35,169 bases of DNA, taken from the NCBI GenBank assembly GCA_035527715.1, contig DATKZY010000063.1:1-35169 (forward strand), in the 5' to 3' direction. A program made the position numbers and the translations under genes. Below are positions 15,317 to 23,570 of this stretch, piece by piece. The notes beneath the pieces were generated by a model. That model made no database searches. It was not told where the DNA came from and saw nothing but the letters and a program-made list of their open reading frames with translations. The DNA comes from DSUN01 sp035527715. Lineage in GTDB: Bacteria; Planctomycetota; PUPC01; DSUN01. Position 1 is the first letter of the stretch. Each line of letters begins with the position of its first letter.

Positions 15317-16485
15317 TTCTTCCTGCCTCGCTTCCCCTTCTCCCGCGCGTCAGGCGGGGGCGGAGCGACGGGCTCGGGGAAGCCGCCCTTGCGGATGCGC
15401 TCGCCCACCTCGCGCAGGGTCGCGGCGTCGCCCGCGTGGATCGAGCCGTCGGGCAGCGGCCCGGTGTTCAGCAGCAGGTTGGCCTTCTGGTGGGCCGCCT
15501 GGCCGAGCTTGAGCATCACCTCGTCGGCGTCGAGGTGCGGCGAGTCCTTCACATAGCCCCAGCCGTTCCGCTGGAGGGTCGTGCAGATCTCCATCGGCTT
15601 GCCCGTGGCGTTCTGGATGCCACGGTGCTCGGGGGCGAAAAAGTCCTCGGTGCCCAGGAGCCCCTGCTTGTAGGACACGAGCACCTGCGGCTGGAGGCGG
15701 TGGACGAGATCGTACAACTCCTGGCAGCGGAACTTCGCGCGGTCGCCCGAGAGGGGGACCGCGATGCCGTCGAGCCAGATGCCGGCGATGGGGCCGTAGC
15801 TCGTCAGCAGCTCGGTGATCTGGGCGGTCATGAAGTCGAGGTACTTCTGGAGGTCGTGCTCGTTGCCCGTGGCATAGGATGGCTCGGGCGGGTTGTATTG
15901 GGGCCGTGCGGAGCCGCGCCACTGGTCGTTGTTCGGGGCGTGAGGGTGGCGCCAGTCGCGGCCGTGCGAGTAGTAGAGGAAGAGGCCGAGGCCCTTGCGG
16001 CGGCAGGCGTCGGCCAGCTCGGCCACCAGGTCCCGCTTCGCCGGGCTGTTCAGGCTCTGGAAGTCCGTCTGCTTCGTGGCGAAGAGGCCGAAGCTGTCGT
16101 GATGCCGCGTCGTGAGGTTCACGTAGCGCATCCGGGCCGCGAGGGCCAGGTCCGCGATGGCGACGGCGTCGAACTTCTCTGCCCTGAACTGGTCTTTGAG
16201 CTTCGCGTATTCGGCGACGGGTATCTTCTCGCGGAACTGGACCCATTCGTGGCGCCCGAGGAGCGAGTAGAGGCCGTAGTGCAGGAAGAGGCCGAAGCGC
16301 GCCTCGCCGAACCACTGGAGCGCGGCCCGGCGAGGGTCCCGACGGTAGAGCTGCTCGTAGCCCTTGAGGTAGGATGGAATGGCCATGTCGTCTCCGGCCT
16401 CCTTCGCCAAGGCGTCGGCTGCCCGGAGCGCCATCGCAGCCGCTCCCATTCCGGCGGTCCTGGTCAGGAAGTGTCGTCGGTTCAC
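15313..16485 (-). CDS. secreted GH29 alpha-L-fucosidase
   Basis: This 390-residue protein starts at GTG (16483-16485) with AGGAG 5 bp upstream. NRRHFLTRTAGMGAAAMAL is a Tat-type leader. The GH29 barrel is recognised by LQWFGEARFGLFLHYGLYSL at 57-76, by YVNLTTRHHDSFGLF at 121-135 (H128, H129 bind fucose), and by AGIWLDG at 234-240, where D239 is the catalytic nucleophile. The segment LLLNTGPLPDGSI near the end is also typical. A basic tail (EKGKRGRKK) closes the protein. GH29 enzymes release terminal alpha-L-fucose with retention. Its place among sulfatases suggests a sulfated, fucose-bearing polysaccharide as substrate. The general acid/base is not identifiable with certainty. Confidence 0.95.
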   Translation of the reverse strand: MNRRHFLTRTAGMGAAAMALRAADALAKEAGDDMAIPSYLKGYEQLYRRDPRRAALQWFGEARFGLFLHYGLYSLLGRHEWVQFREKIPVAEYAKLKDQFRAEKFDAVAIADLALAARMRYVNLTTRHHDSFGLFATKQTDFQSLNSPAKRDLVAELADACRRKGLGLFLYYSHGRDWRHPHAPNNDQWRGSARPQYNPPEPSYATGNEHDLQKYLDFMTAQITELLTSYGPIAGIWLDGIAVPLSGDRAKFRCQELYDLVHRLQPQVLVSYKQGLLGTEDFFAPEHRGIQNATGKPMEICTTLQRNGWGYVKDSPHLDADEVMLKLGQAAHQKANLLLNTGPLPDGSIHAGDAATLREVGERIRKGGFPEPVAPPPPDAREKGKRGRKK

Positions 16486-16512
16486 GCCTTCTCCTGCTTC
16501 TCGCCGGCTTCT

Positions 16513-17928
16513 CTATCGCTTCTTCTTTGCCGGCGCGCCCTTTTCGCGCTTGGGGTCGTAGTTGGGGTTGGGCGTGGGCATCTGGGCGCCGACGGCCCGC
16601 CGCCAATCGTCGAGTTTCTTGCGCAGCTCGGCCGCCTTCTCGGGCATCTTGGCCGCGAGGTCGGTCGTCTCGCTTAAGTCGCCCTTCAGATTGTAGAGCT
16701 CGAGCTTGCCGTCCTCGAAGTACTCGATGAGCTTCCAGTCGCCGCAGCGGACGGCGCCGCCGGGCAGGGTGATGTGGTAGTGGGGATAATGCCAGTAGAG
16801 GGCGTCGCGCTCGATGGTGCCGGATTGCTTGAGGAGCGGCACGGTGCTCAGCCCGTCGGGCGCCTGCTTCGGGTCGGCCTTCAGCCCCGCCATCTCGAGG
16901 ATGGTCGGATAGAAGTCGGTGCTCGTCACGGGGACGGAGCAGGTGGAGCCGGGCTTCACGACGCCTGGCCACTTGACGATCCACGGCTCGCGGATGCCGC
17001 CCTCGTAGAGCGTGCCCTTGCCCGCGCGAAGCGGGGCGTTCGACGTCACGGCCGCGAGGCCGCCGTTGTCGGACATGAAGAACACGACCGTACGGTCAGC
17101 GATGCCCAGCTCGTCGAGCTTGGCCATCACGCGGCCGACGCTCTCGTCCACGCTCTGGATCATGGCGGCGTAGGTGGCGCTGTTCTGCCCCTTCGCCGGG
17201 CGGCCCTTCTCGATGAACTTCTCGGTGAGGTCCTTCTTCGCCTGGATGGGCGTGTGGACGGCGTAGTGGGGGAGGTAGAGGAAGAAGGGCTTGTCCCTGT
17301 TGGTCTCGATGAACTTGACCGCCTCGTCGGTAAGGCGGTCGCTGAGGTACTCGCCCGGTTTGCCGTCGGCGATGCCGGGGATCTTGTAGGGCGCGAAGTA
17401 GCTGGGCGGCTGGCCGCGGTGGTCGCCGCCGACGTTGAGGTCGAAGCCCTGCGACTCGGGGCGGTACTCGGGGCCGCCGAGGTGCCACTTGCCGATCGAG
17501 GCCGACACGTAGCCGGCCGGCTTCAGCGCCTCGGCGAGCGTGACTTCCTCGTGGGGCAGATACATCGTCCAGTCGGGCACGGCGAGCTTGGCGTTGCGCC
17601 GCCGGTGCCCGGCGATCCAGTCGGTGAGGTGGAGCCGGGCCGGGTACTTGCCCGTGAGGATGCTGGCCCGCGTGGGCGAGCAGACGGGGCAGGCGGCATA
17701 GCCGTCGGTGAAGCGCATGCCCTGGCTCGCCAGGCGGTCAACGTTGGGCGTCTCGTAGATCGTGCTGCCGTAGCAGCCGACGTCGCGCTGGCCCATGTCG
17801 TCAATGAGGAAGAACACGAAGTTCAGCTTCGGGCCGCCGGCGCCCTCGGCGGCGTGGGCGAGCCGCGAAGCACCGAGGAGGCCCAGCGAGCCAAGCGTGG
17901 CTCGGCGGAGGAATGCGCGTCGGTTCAT
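16513..17928 (-). CDS. secreted sulfatase 3 (Cys-type, S1 family)
   Basis: This 471-residue protein starts at the ATG at 17926-17928 with TGGAG 6 bp upstream; an in-frame TTG four codons earlier is less likely. MNRRAFLRRATLGSLGLLGA is a Tat leader. FVFFLIDDMGQRDVGCYGS, CSPTRASILTGKYPARLHLTD, GKWHLGG and FFMSDNGG are the canonical sulfatase motifs. Close similarity to sulfatase 1 runs through the full length, including DALYWHYPHYH, GDWKLIE.FEDG.LELYNL and the C-terminal AQMPTPNPNYDPKR, so the two are paralogues separated by the fucosidase and sulfatase 2. The extra tail REKGAPAKKKR is highly basic. It lies 27 bp before the fucosidase start. Confidence 0.95.
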   Translation of the reverse strand: MNRRAFLRRATLGSLGLLGASRLAHAAEGAGGPKLNFVFFLIDDMGQRDVGCYGSTIYETPNVDRLASQGMRFTDGYAACPVCSPTRASILTGKYPARLHLTDWIAGHRRRNAKLAVPDWTMYLPHEEVTLAEALKPAGYVSASIGKWHLGGPEYRPESQGFDLNVGGDHRGQPPSYFAPYKIPGIADGKPGEYLSDRLTDEAVKFIETNRDKPFFLYLPHYAVHTPIQAKKDLTEKFIEKGRPAKGQNSATYAAMIQSVDESVGRVMAKLDELGIADRTVVFFMSDNGGLAAVTSNAPLRAGKGTLYEGGIREPWIVKWPGVVKPGSTCSVPVTSTDFYPTILEMAGLKADPKQAPDGLSTVPLLKQSGTIERDALYWHYPHYHITLPGGAVRCGDWKLIEYFEDGKLELYNLKGDLSETTDLAAKMPEKAAELRKKLDDWRRAVGAQMPTPNPNYDPKREKGAPAKKKR

Positions 17929-17940
17929 CGGGCGCTCCAA

Positions 17941-17967
17941 TAGGACGAATGGGACCCATAGGACAGA
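17941..17967. repeat. three 9-bp units in a sulfatase intergenic gap
   Basis: TAGGACGAA-TGGGACCCA-TAGGACAGA repeat with period 9 between sulfatase 3 and sulfatase 4. The units resemble those of the longer array between pyrC and pyrB (27012-27074), suggesting one dispersed family. The rest of the 58-bp gap holds no visible promoter. Confidence 0.6.
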
Positions 17968-17986
17968 GAAGACGCGGGAACCGTTC

Positions 17987-19456
17987 TCAGGCTGTTCCGC
18001 ACGGGCGGCGATTCTTGCCCGGCATGCCGCGGCTGGCGTCGCCGATGTCCTCGCGGCAGCGCTCGGCCAGGTCCTCGAGGCGCTTGACGACGTCGGGGTT
18101 CGCCGCGGCCACGTCGTTCTTCTCGCTGATGTCGGCGTCGAGGTCGTAGAGGGCGGCGGGGGTCTCCCGCGGGGCCTTGCCCTTGCCGCCGCCGGCCTTG
18201 CGGGCGAGGCGGAGCTTCCACTTGCCGCTGCGCACGGCCTCCAGGCCGTAGCTGCGATAGTAGAAGAAGGCTTCGGTGGGGCTCTTGGCGCCCGGGGCGC
18301 CGGCCATCAGCGGCCAGATATCCCTGCCGTCAATGATGCGGCCGGTCGGCGCCTCGGCGCCGGCGAGCTTGGCGAACGTGGGCAGGACATCCAGGGTCGA
18401 GGCGAACTCGGCACAGGTCTTGCCCGCGGGGATGCGGCCGGGCCACCACATGACGCACGGCTCGCGCATGCCGCCTTCCCAGGTGGTGCCCTTGCCGTCG
18501 CGCAGCGGGAGGGCCGAGCCGCCGTTCTGCTTCATCACCAGCCACGGGCCGTTGTCCGACGTGAAGAGCACGCAGGTGTTCTCGGCGAGGCCGAGCTTTC
18601 GCACGGTGTCGAGGATCTGGCCCGTGCTCCAGTCAATCTCCTCGATCACGTCGCCGTAGAGGCCGCGCTTCGACTTGCCCTTGTGCTTGTCCGACACGAA
18701 GAGCGGAATGTGCGGCATCGAGTGCGGCAGGTAGAGGAAGAAGGGCTTCTCCTTGTTCGCGGTGATGAACTTGACGGCCTCTTCGGTGTAGCGCGTGGTC
18801 AGTTGGGTCTGGTCCGCCGGGTACTCGATGACTTTCTCGTCGCGGAACAGCGGCACGCCGTGGCGGATCGGCTTCTCCTTGCGCATCTTCTCCAGGGTCA
18901 TGCCGTCGCGCCAAGCCACGTCGTCGGCCACGGCCATGTTCGGGTCCACGGTCATGTCGTTGCTGTAGGGAATGCCAAGGTAGGAGTCGAAGCCGTGGCG
19001 CGTGGGCAGGAACTGGGGCAGGTGGCCGAGGTGCCACTTCCCGATGCAGGCCGTGGCATAGCCGCGGGCCTTGAGGAGCTCGGCGAGGGTCGTCTCCTTG
19101 TCGCTGATCCCGACCTTGGAGCCGGGGAAGAGCACGTTGGGCAGGCACACGCGCTGGGGATAGCAGCCGGTGAGCAGCGCGGCGCGCGACGGGGTGCACA
19201 CGGGCGCCGCGACGTGGAAGTCGGTGAACCGTGTGCCCTCGGCGGCCATCTTGTCAATGCAGGGCGTCGCGATGTCGGGCGAGCCGAAGCAGCCGAGGTC
19301 CTGGTAGCCCTGGTCGTCGGTGAAGATGAGGATGAAGTTCGGCGGCCGCTGCGCCGCGGGCGCCTCGCCGCCGAGGGCGCCCCGTGGCAGCGCCGCAGCC
19401 GCGGCGCCGGCGCCCACGATACCCAGGAACTCACGCCGATTCGCCATGTGTGCCAT
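17987..19456 (-). CDS. secreted sulfatase 4 (Cys-type, S1 family)
   Basis: This 489-residue protein starts at the ATG at 19454-19456 because AGGAGGA stands 7 bp upstream; the next ATG is three codons later. The leader contains NRREFLGIVGAGAAAAALP, a Tat signal. FILIFTDDQGYQDLGCFGSP, CTPSRAALLTGCYPQRV, GKWHLGHLPQFLPTRHGFD and FTSDNGPW mark an arylsulfatase A-like enzyme. ALYDLDADISEKNDVAA closes the C-terminal subdomain. It is followed downstream by sulfatase 3 and preceded by its close paralogue sulfatase 5, with which it shares LPNVLF, LPQFLPTRHGFDSYLGIPYS and STGQILDT. The pair therefore arose by tandem duplication. Substrate position not assignable. Confidence 0.95.
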   Translation of the reverse strand: MAHMANRREFLGIVGAGAAAAALPRGALGGEAPAAQRPPNFILIFTDDQGYQDLGCFGSPDIATPCIDKMAAEGTRFTDFHVAAPVCTPSRAALLTGCYPQRVCLPNVLFPGSKVGISDKETTLAELLKARGYATACIGKWHLGHLPQFLPTRHGFDSYLGIPYSNDMTVDPNMAVADDVAWRDGMTLEKMRKEKPIRHGVPLFRDEKVIEYPADQTQLTTRYTEEAVKFITANKEKPFFLYLPHSMPHIPLFVSDKHKGKSKRGLYGDVIEEIDWSTGQILDTVRKLGLAENTCVLFTSDNGPWLVMKQNGGSALPLRDGKGTTWEGGMREPCVMWWPGRIPAGKTCAEFASTLDVLPTFAKLAGAEAPTGRIIDGRDIWPLMAGAPGAKSPTEAFFYYRSYGLEAVRSGKWKLRLARKAGGGKGKAPRETPAALYDLDADISEKNDVAAANPDVVKRLEDLAERCREDIGDASRGMPGKNRRPCGTA

Positions 19457-19511
19457 GAGCCGGTCCTCCTGTGTTTGCCTTCGTTCCCGTGGCCTGCGCG
19501 ACGGTGCAGGG

Positions 19512-20945
19512 CTACCCCACGGTTCCCGGAGGCCGCCGGTTCTTGCCGGCCTTCTTGCCGTCGCCGATGTCCTCGCGCATCTGTGCGGCCAGCGCCTCGA
19601 GGCGCTTGACCACGTCCGCATGTGCACCCGCGACGTTGTTCGCCTCGCCGATGTCGGCGGCGAGGTCATAGAGGGCCGGGCCGACTTGTTGGTCGCCCTT
19701 GCGCCCCTCGCGGCGCGGGAAGTGCAGCTTCCAGTTCCCGGAGCGCACGGCCTCGAGGCTGTAGCCGCGGTAGTAGAAGTAGGCCTCGTGCGGCGTCCTG
19801 GCGCCCTCGACGCCGGCCATCAGCGGCCAGATGTCCCTGCCGTCGATGACGCGGTCGGTCGGTGCCTGGGTGCCGGCGAGCTTGGCGAAGGTGGGCAGCA
19901 GGTCCATCGTGGCGGCCAGCTCATCGCAGGTGGTGCCGGCGGGGATGTGGCCGGGCCACCGCAGGATGCAGGGCTCGCGCATGCCGCCCTCCCACGTGCT
20001 GCCCTTCCTGCCGCGCAGCGGCACCGCCGAGCCTGCGGCGGGACCGTTGTCCGACGTGTAGATCACGCAGGTCTGCTGGTCAATGCCCAGCTTGCGCAGC
20101 GTGTCGAGGATCTGCCCCGTGCTCCAGTCCAGACATTCGATCACGTCGCCGTAGAGCCCGGTGGCCGACTTGCCCTTGAACCGCTCGGAGACGTGGAGCG
20201 GATAGTGTGGCATCGTGTGCGGGAGGTAGAGGAGGAAGGGCTTGTCCTTGCTCGCGGTGATGAACCGGATGGCCTCTTCCGTGTAGCGCTCGGTGAGCGT
20301 GGTCTGATCGACGGGGTATTCGATGACTTCCTCGTTGCGCAGCAGGGGCGAGTCGTTGCGCTTCCTGTTGCCTTTCTTGAGGTCGTCGAGGCTGAGGCCA
20401 GGCCCGAGCTTGGCGTCCTTGGCGATGGCCATGTCGGCCGCGAGCCACATGTCGTTGCTGTAGGGGATGCCGAGGTAGGAGTCGAAGCCGTGACGGGTGG
20501 GCAGGAACTGTGGCAGATGCCCCAGGTGCCACTTGCCGACGCAGGCGGTGGCGTAGCCTCGCGCCTTGAGCAGCTCGGCGATGGTGACTTCCTTGCCGCT
20601 GATGCCGACCTGGGAGTTGGGGAACAGCACGTTGGGCAGACTCACGCGCTGAGCGTAGCAGCCCGTCATCAGCGTCGAGCGCGACGGGGTACACACGGGG
20701 GCGGAGACGTAGAACGACGTGAACTTGCGTCCCTCGACCGCCATGCGGTCCAGATTCGGCGTCTTGATCTTCGGCGCCCCGAAGCAGCCCACATCCGCAT
20801 AGCCCTGATCGTCGGCGAAGAGGATGATGAAGTTCGGCGGCCGCTGCGCGGCGGGCGCCTCGCCGCTCAGGGCGGCCCGGGACGCCGTGACCGCGGCCGC
20901 ACCGGCGACGCCCAGGAATTCTCTTCGATTCAGCCTCGATGCCAT
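19512..20945 (-). CDS. secreted sulfatase 5 (Cys-type, S1 family)
   Basis: This 477-residue protein starts at the ATG at 20943-20945 with GAGGAGG 7 bp upstream. The leader NRREFLGVAGAAAVTASRAA is Tat-like and is followed by GEAPAAQRPPNF, which is also present in sulfatase 4. The metal ligands are in ILFADDQGYADVGCFGAP; the formylglycine motif is CTPSRSTLMTGCYAQRV; GKWHLGHLPQF and YTSDNGP follow. Full-length similarity to sulfatase 4 shows recent tandem duplication; differences are concentrated at the active-site rim and near the C-terminus (GKKAGKNRRPPGTVG versus GMPGKNRRPCGTA), which may change substrate preference. It begins 15 bp after the DUF6807 gene stop. Confidence 0.95.
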   Translation of the reverse strand: MASRLNRREFLGVAGAAAVTASRAALSGEAPAAQRPPNFIILFADDQGYADVGCFGAPKIKTPNLDRMAVEGRKFTSFYVSAPVCTPSRSTLMTGCYAQRVSLPNVLFPNSQVGISGKEVTIAELLKARGYATACVGKWHLGHLPQFLPTRHGFDSYLGIPYSNDMWLAADMAIAKDAKLGPGLSLDDLKKGNRKRNDSPLLRNEEVIEYPVDQTTLTERYTEEAIRFITASKDKPFLLYLPHTMPHYPLHVSERFKGKSATGLYGDVIECLDWSTGQILDTLRKLGIDQQTCVIYTSDNGPAAGSAVPLRGRKGSTWEGGMREPCILRWPGHIPAGTTCDELAATMDLLPTFAKLAGTQAPTDRVIDGRDIWPLMAGVEGARTPHEAYFYYRGYSLEAVRSGNWKLHFPRREGRKGDQQVGPALYDLAADIGEANNVAGAHADVVKRLEALAAQMREDIGDGKKAGKNRRPPGTVG

Positions 20946-20960
20946 GGCTGTGCCTCCTCT

Positions 20961-21923
20961 TCAGTTGCCCAACGGCGGCAGCAGGGACACTTTGCCCTTG
21001 ACGTACTCCTCGTAGCGCTCGGCGATCCGGCCCTCCTTCGCGTCGCCGTTGTGGACGAGGACGCCGACTCGCATGGTCAGCGGTTCGCCTTTCTTGAGGG
21101 TGAACGGCTTGCCGTTTTTCGAGTCGGCGCGGCGCGGGCCGAACGTGCCGTAATCGCGCGTGAGCCACGTGTGCGGATGCTCGTTCTCGGCGTGCGAGAA
21201 GAAGGCAAGCCCCTCCGTCTTCCCGTCAATCGTGTTCGTGTAGTCGCACCACTTCGCGGCCTTGCCGTGGGTGCCGGCCTGCTTGACCCCGCCCTCGGAG
21301 TTCACGAGCATGCCGCCCTTCTGCACCGAGAACTGCGGGTGGATGCGAATGTAGGGCCAGGCGTAGTGGGCCGCGTCGCTGCGGAAATGCACGTCGCCCG
21401 CCTCCGCCGTCACGGTGAACCGGAGGTCGAGGAACCACTCGCCGTTCTCCAGAGCAAGAAAGCGCGCGTCGCGGACCTCCTTGAGCACGGGCTTGGCGCC
21501 GTCCAGTTCCCAGAGCAGTTCCATGCCGAGCGTCGCGGTGTTGCCCTCGGCCTTCTCGGCGGTGAACTTCACCTGGCGGATGTGCGGCCCCTTGCCGTCC
21601 TTGAAGCTGTAGTAGGCGTTGTAGAAGCTCGCCGCGCCCTTCTCGCCCTCGAGCTGCACCGTGTCGGCGAACCAGAAGGTGCGATGGTGAGGATAGGGGT
21701 TCGTCAGCTTCACGGTCAGCTCTTTGCCCGAGGGGCTGTTGACGGGGTAGAAGTAGGGCAGGAAGCTCTCGGGCTCGAAGTTGTAGACCAGCACGACCTT
21801 GCCATCGGCGAGGACCGAGAGCTGGTGCTTCTCGTCGTCGCGCCTCAACTCGACCTGGGCGGCCGAGGCCAGGGCGGCCGCGGCGAGCAGGGCCGCCGCA
21901 AGAACAGTCCTTCGCTTCTTCAT
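20961..21923 (-). CDS. secreted DUF6807 (PmoA-like) family protein
   Basis: This 320-residue protein starts at the ATG at 21921-21923 with AGAGGAAG 7 bp upstream. MKKRRTVLAAALLAAAALAS is a signal peptide. It matches the DUF6807 family, labelled PmoA in Pfam: YNFEPESFLPYFYPVNSPSG, NPYPHHRTFWFA and HFRSDAAHYAWPYIRIHPQFSV are typical. Despite the label, there is no relation visible to membrane methane monooxygenase: the protein is a predicted soluble beta-rich secreted protein. Members are common in planctomycete and bacteroidete glycan-degradation clusters, and the activity is not established. Location between the PhoD-like protein and the sulfatases fits that pattern. Confidence 0.85.
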   Translation of the reverse strand: MKKRRTVLAAALLAAAALASAAQVELRRDDEKHQLSVLADGKVVLVYNFEPESFLPYFYPVNSPSGKELTVKLTNPYPHHRTFWFADTVQLEGEKGAASFYNAYYSFKDGKGPHIRQVKFTAEKAEGNTATLGMELLWELDGAKPVLKEVRDARFLALENGEWFLDLRFTVTAEAGDVHFRSDAAHYAWPYIRIHPQFSVQKGGMLVNSEGGVKQAGTHGKAAKWCDYTNTIDGKTEGLAFFSHAENEHPHTWLTRDYGTFGPRRADSKNGKPFTLKKGEPLTMRVGVLVHNGDAKEGRIAERYEEYVKGKVSLLPPLGN

Positions 21924-21941
21924 CGCGTACTTCCTCTCAAG

Positions 21942-23570
21942 TCAAGGCGTGGGCGTGAGCTGGCTCTTCTTCAGGGTGAACGAGTGGACCTTCTCGTCGT
22001 CAATGGTGTAGATTTCGTAGGTCACCTCGGGGTCGGGCTTCGTGGTGTCCAATGTGAGCAGGCCGACCGATTGCTTCTCGTTATAGGAGAAGAGCGCGCC
22101 GGGCATCTTGCCATGAACGTGCTGGTTGGTCAACCGCGAGCTCTCGAACTCGTAGAGGGGATAGCCGACGTCGCGCTCCATCTTCCAGACGTCGGAGCGG
22201 TGGCGGTCGGCGGAGAGGAGGACGACGCCGCTGATGCGGTTCTGCTCGATGCAGGCGAAGATCGCCTCGCGCTCCTCCTTGTAGCCCTCCCAGGTGTCGA
22301 GGCTGCCGGGCTTTGCGCCGAGCGCCCAGGGCACGCCGTTGGCGAGGACCTTGAACGTGGCCTTCGAGGCCTTGAGCCGGTCAAGCGTCCACTGGAGTTG
22401 CGCCGGGCCGAGCATGCTGGGGTGGGGCTGCTTGGGGTTCGTGCGGTAGTAGCGGCTGTCGGTGAGGATGAAGTCCACGTCGCCGATAGAGAAGTCGAAC
22501 CAGCAACCGGGGTGCTCCTCACCGCCGCCGTAGGCGGGGTTGTTCCAGTTCTCCCGGAAGAGCCGCCAGACGGGGAGCTTCCAGGCCGGCTTGTCCACCT
22601 CGGGGCCGGGGACGCAGTCGTTCGTGCCGAAATCGTGGTCGTCCCACACCGCAAAGATGGCGGTGGCGGCGGTGAAGCGGCGGAACTCGGGCCGCGATTG
22701 CCTGCGGTAGTAGCCGTAGCGCTGGAGGTCGGGCTTCGTCGGCGCGTCAATGTAGATGTTGTCGCCCAGGAAGAGAAACGCGAGGGGCTTGTGTGAGAGA
22801 ATCGTGTCCCACATCCGCTCGGTCGGCGGGTAGTAGGCCGCGCCGCCGCCGAAGCCAACCTGGAACCGCGCCTTCGCGCCGGCCGCGGGCGCCGTGCGGA
22901 ACACGGGATGTGGGGCCGGCAGCGCCGCCTTGCCGTCCACCTGCACGGTGTAGTAGTAGGCCGTGTCGGGCTTCAGGCCGTCCACGGCGACAACGCAGGT
23001 GAAATCCTTCGTCGCCGCGGTCTTCACGGCTGGCGAGGTGACGGGCGATTCGAGCTGCGGCGAGGTGCTCAGGACCACCTGCACGGCGGCCTCGGCGGCC
23101 GTGCGGACCCAGAACCTCGCGCTCGAGTCGGTCAAGCAGCCGACCATAGGCCCGTGGATCAGGCCGGCGCCGCGGGCCTTCCAGACCTCCTGGAACTCGG
23201 GGGATTCGACGAGCGGCTTGGTCCAGGCGCGCGGCCCGGCAACGAAGCGCTCGAGGGGCAGGCCCGCGTCGAGGGCCTGCGTCACGGTCGCCATCGCCTT
23301 CTTCATATCGCCCGTGTGTGCCGATGCGGCGGCGAGGCCGAAGAGGGCCTCGGCATCTTTGGGGCTTCGCTCCAGGACGGCCTCGAAAGCGGCCGCGGCC
23401 TCCGCGTACTTGCCTGCCACCATGTGGTTCAGTCCGGAAGTGAGGACGCCTCGGTAGTCGCGCTCTCCCCGCCCCTTGGCCTGCCCGCCGTGCGCCGCCG
23501 CGGGCAGCGAGGCCACAACGAGGCAGATGAAGAAGGGCCAATGCTTCAGCGACACGGAGAACTCCTTCAT
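21942..23570 (-). CDS. secreted PhoD-like metallophosphohydrolase with N-terminal TPRs
   Basis: This 542-residue protein's ATG (23568-23570) overlaps the sulfatase 6 stop as ATGA. A hydrophobic leader (WPFFICLVVASLPAAAHG) is followed by two TPR-like helical hairpins at about 40-115 (AAAFEAVLERSPKDAEALFGLA). A fibronectin-like strand domain at 135-225 contains GLKPDTAYYYTVQVDGK, as in PhoD enzymes. The phosphoesterase core shows FLGDNIYIDAP (268-277), WDDHDFGTND (309-318), DFILTDSRYYR and LLSADRHRSDVW, the metal-binding motifs of PhoD-type alkaline phosphatases and phosphodiesterases. It probably releases phosphate from extracellular esters or lipoteichoic-like polymers; substrate unknown. The TPR segment is unusual for PhoD. 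Confidence 0.9.
   Translation of the reverse strand: MKEFSVSLKHWPFFICLVVASLPAAAHGGQAKGRGERDYRGVLTSGLNHMVAGKYAEAAAAFEAVLERSPKDAEALFGLAAASAHTGDMKKAMATVTQALDAGLPLERFVAGPRAWTKPLVESPEFQEVWKARGAGLIHGPMVGCLTDSSARFWVRTAAEAAVQVVLSTSPQLESPVTSPAVKTAATKDFTCVVAVDGLKPDTAYYYTVQVDGKAALPAPHPVFRTAPAAGAKARFQVGFGGGAAYYPPTERMWDTILSHKPLAFLFLGDNIYIDAPTKPDLQRYGYYRRQSRPEFRRFTAATAIFAVWDDHDFGTNDCVPGPEVDKPAWKLPVWRLFRENWNNPAYGGGEEHPGCWFDFSIGDVDFILTDSRYYRTNPKQPHPSMLGPAQLQWTLDRLKASKATFKVLANGVPWALGAKPGSLDTWEGYKEEREAIFACIEQNRISGVVLLSADRHRSDVWKMERDVGYPLYEFESSRLTNQHVHGKMPGALFSYNEKQSVGLLTLDTTKPDPEVTYEIYTIDDEKVHSFTLKKSQLTPTP

Noticed and set aside
20961..21923. Methane monooxygenase subunit (PmoA)
   Set aside because: Only the Pfam label suggests it. 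The protein has a signal peptide, no membrane helices and sits among glycan enzymes.
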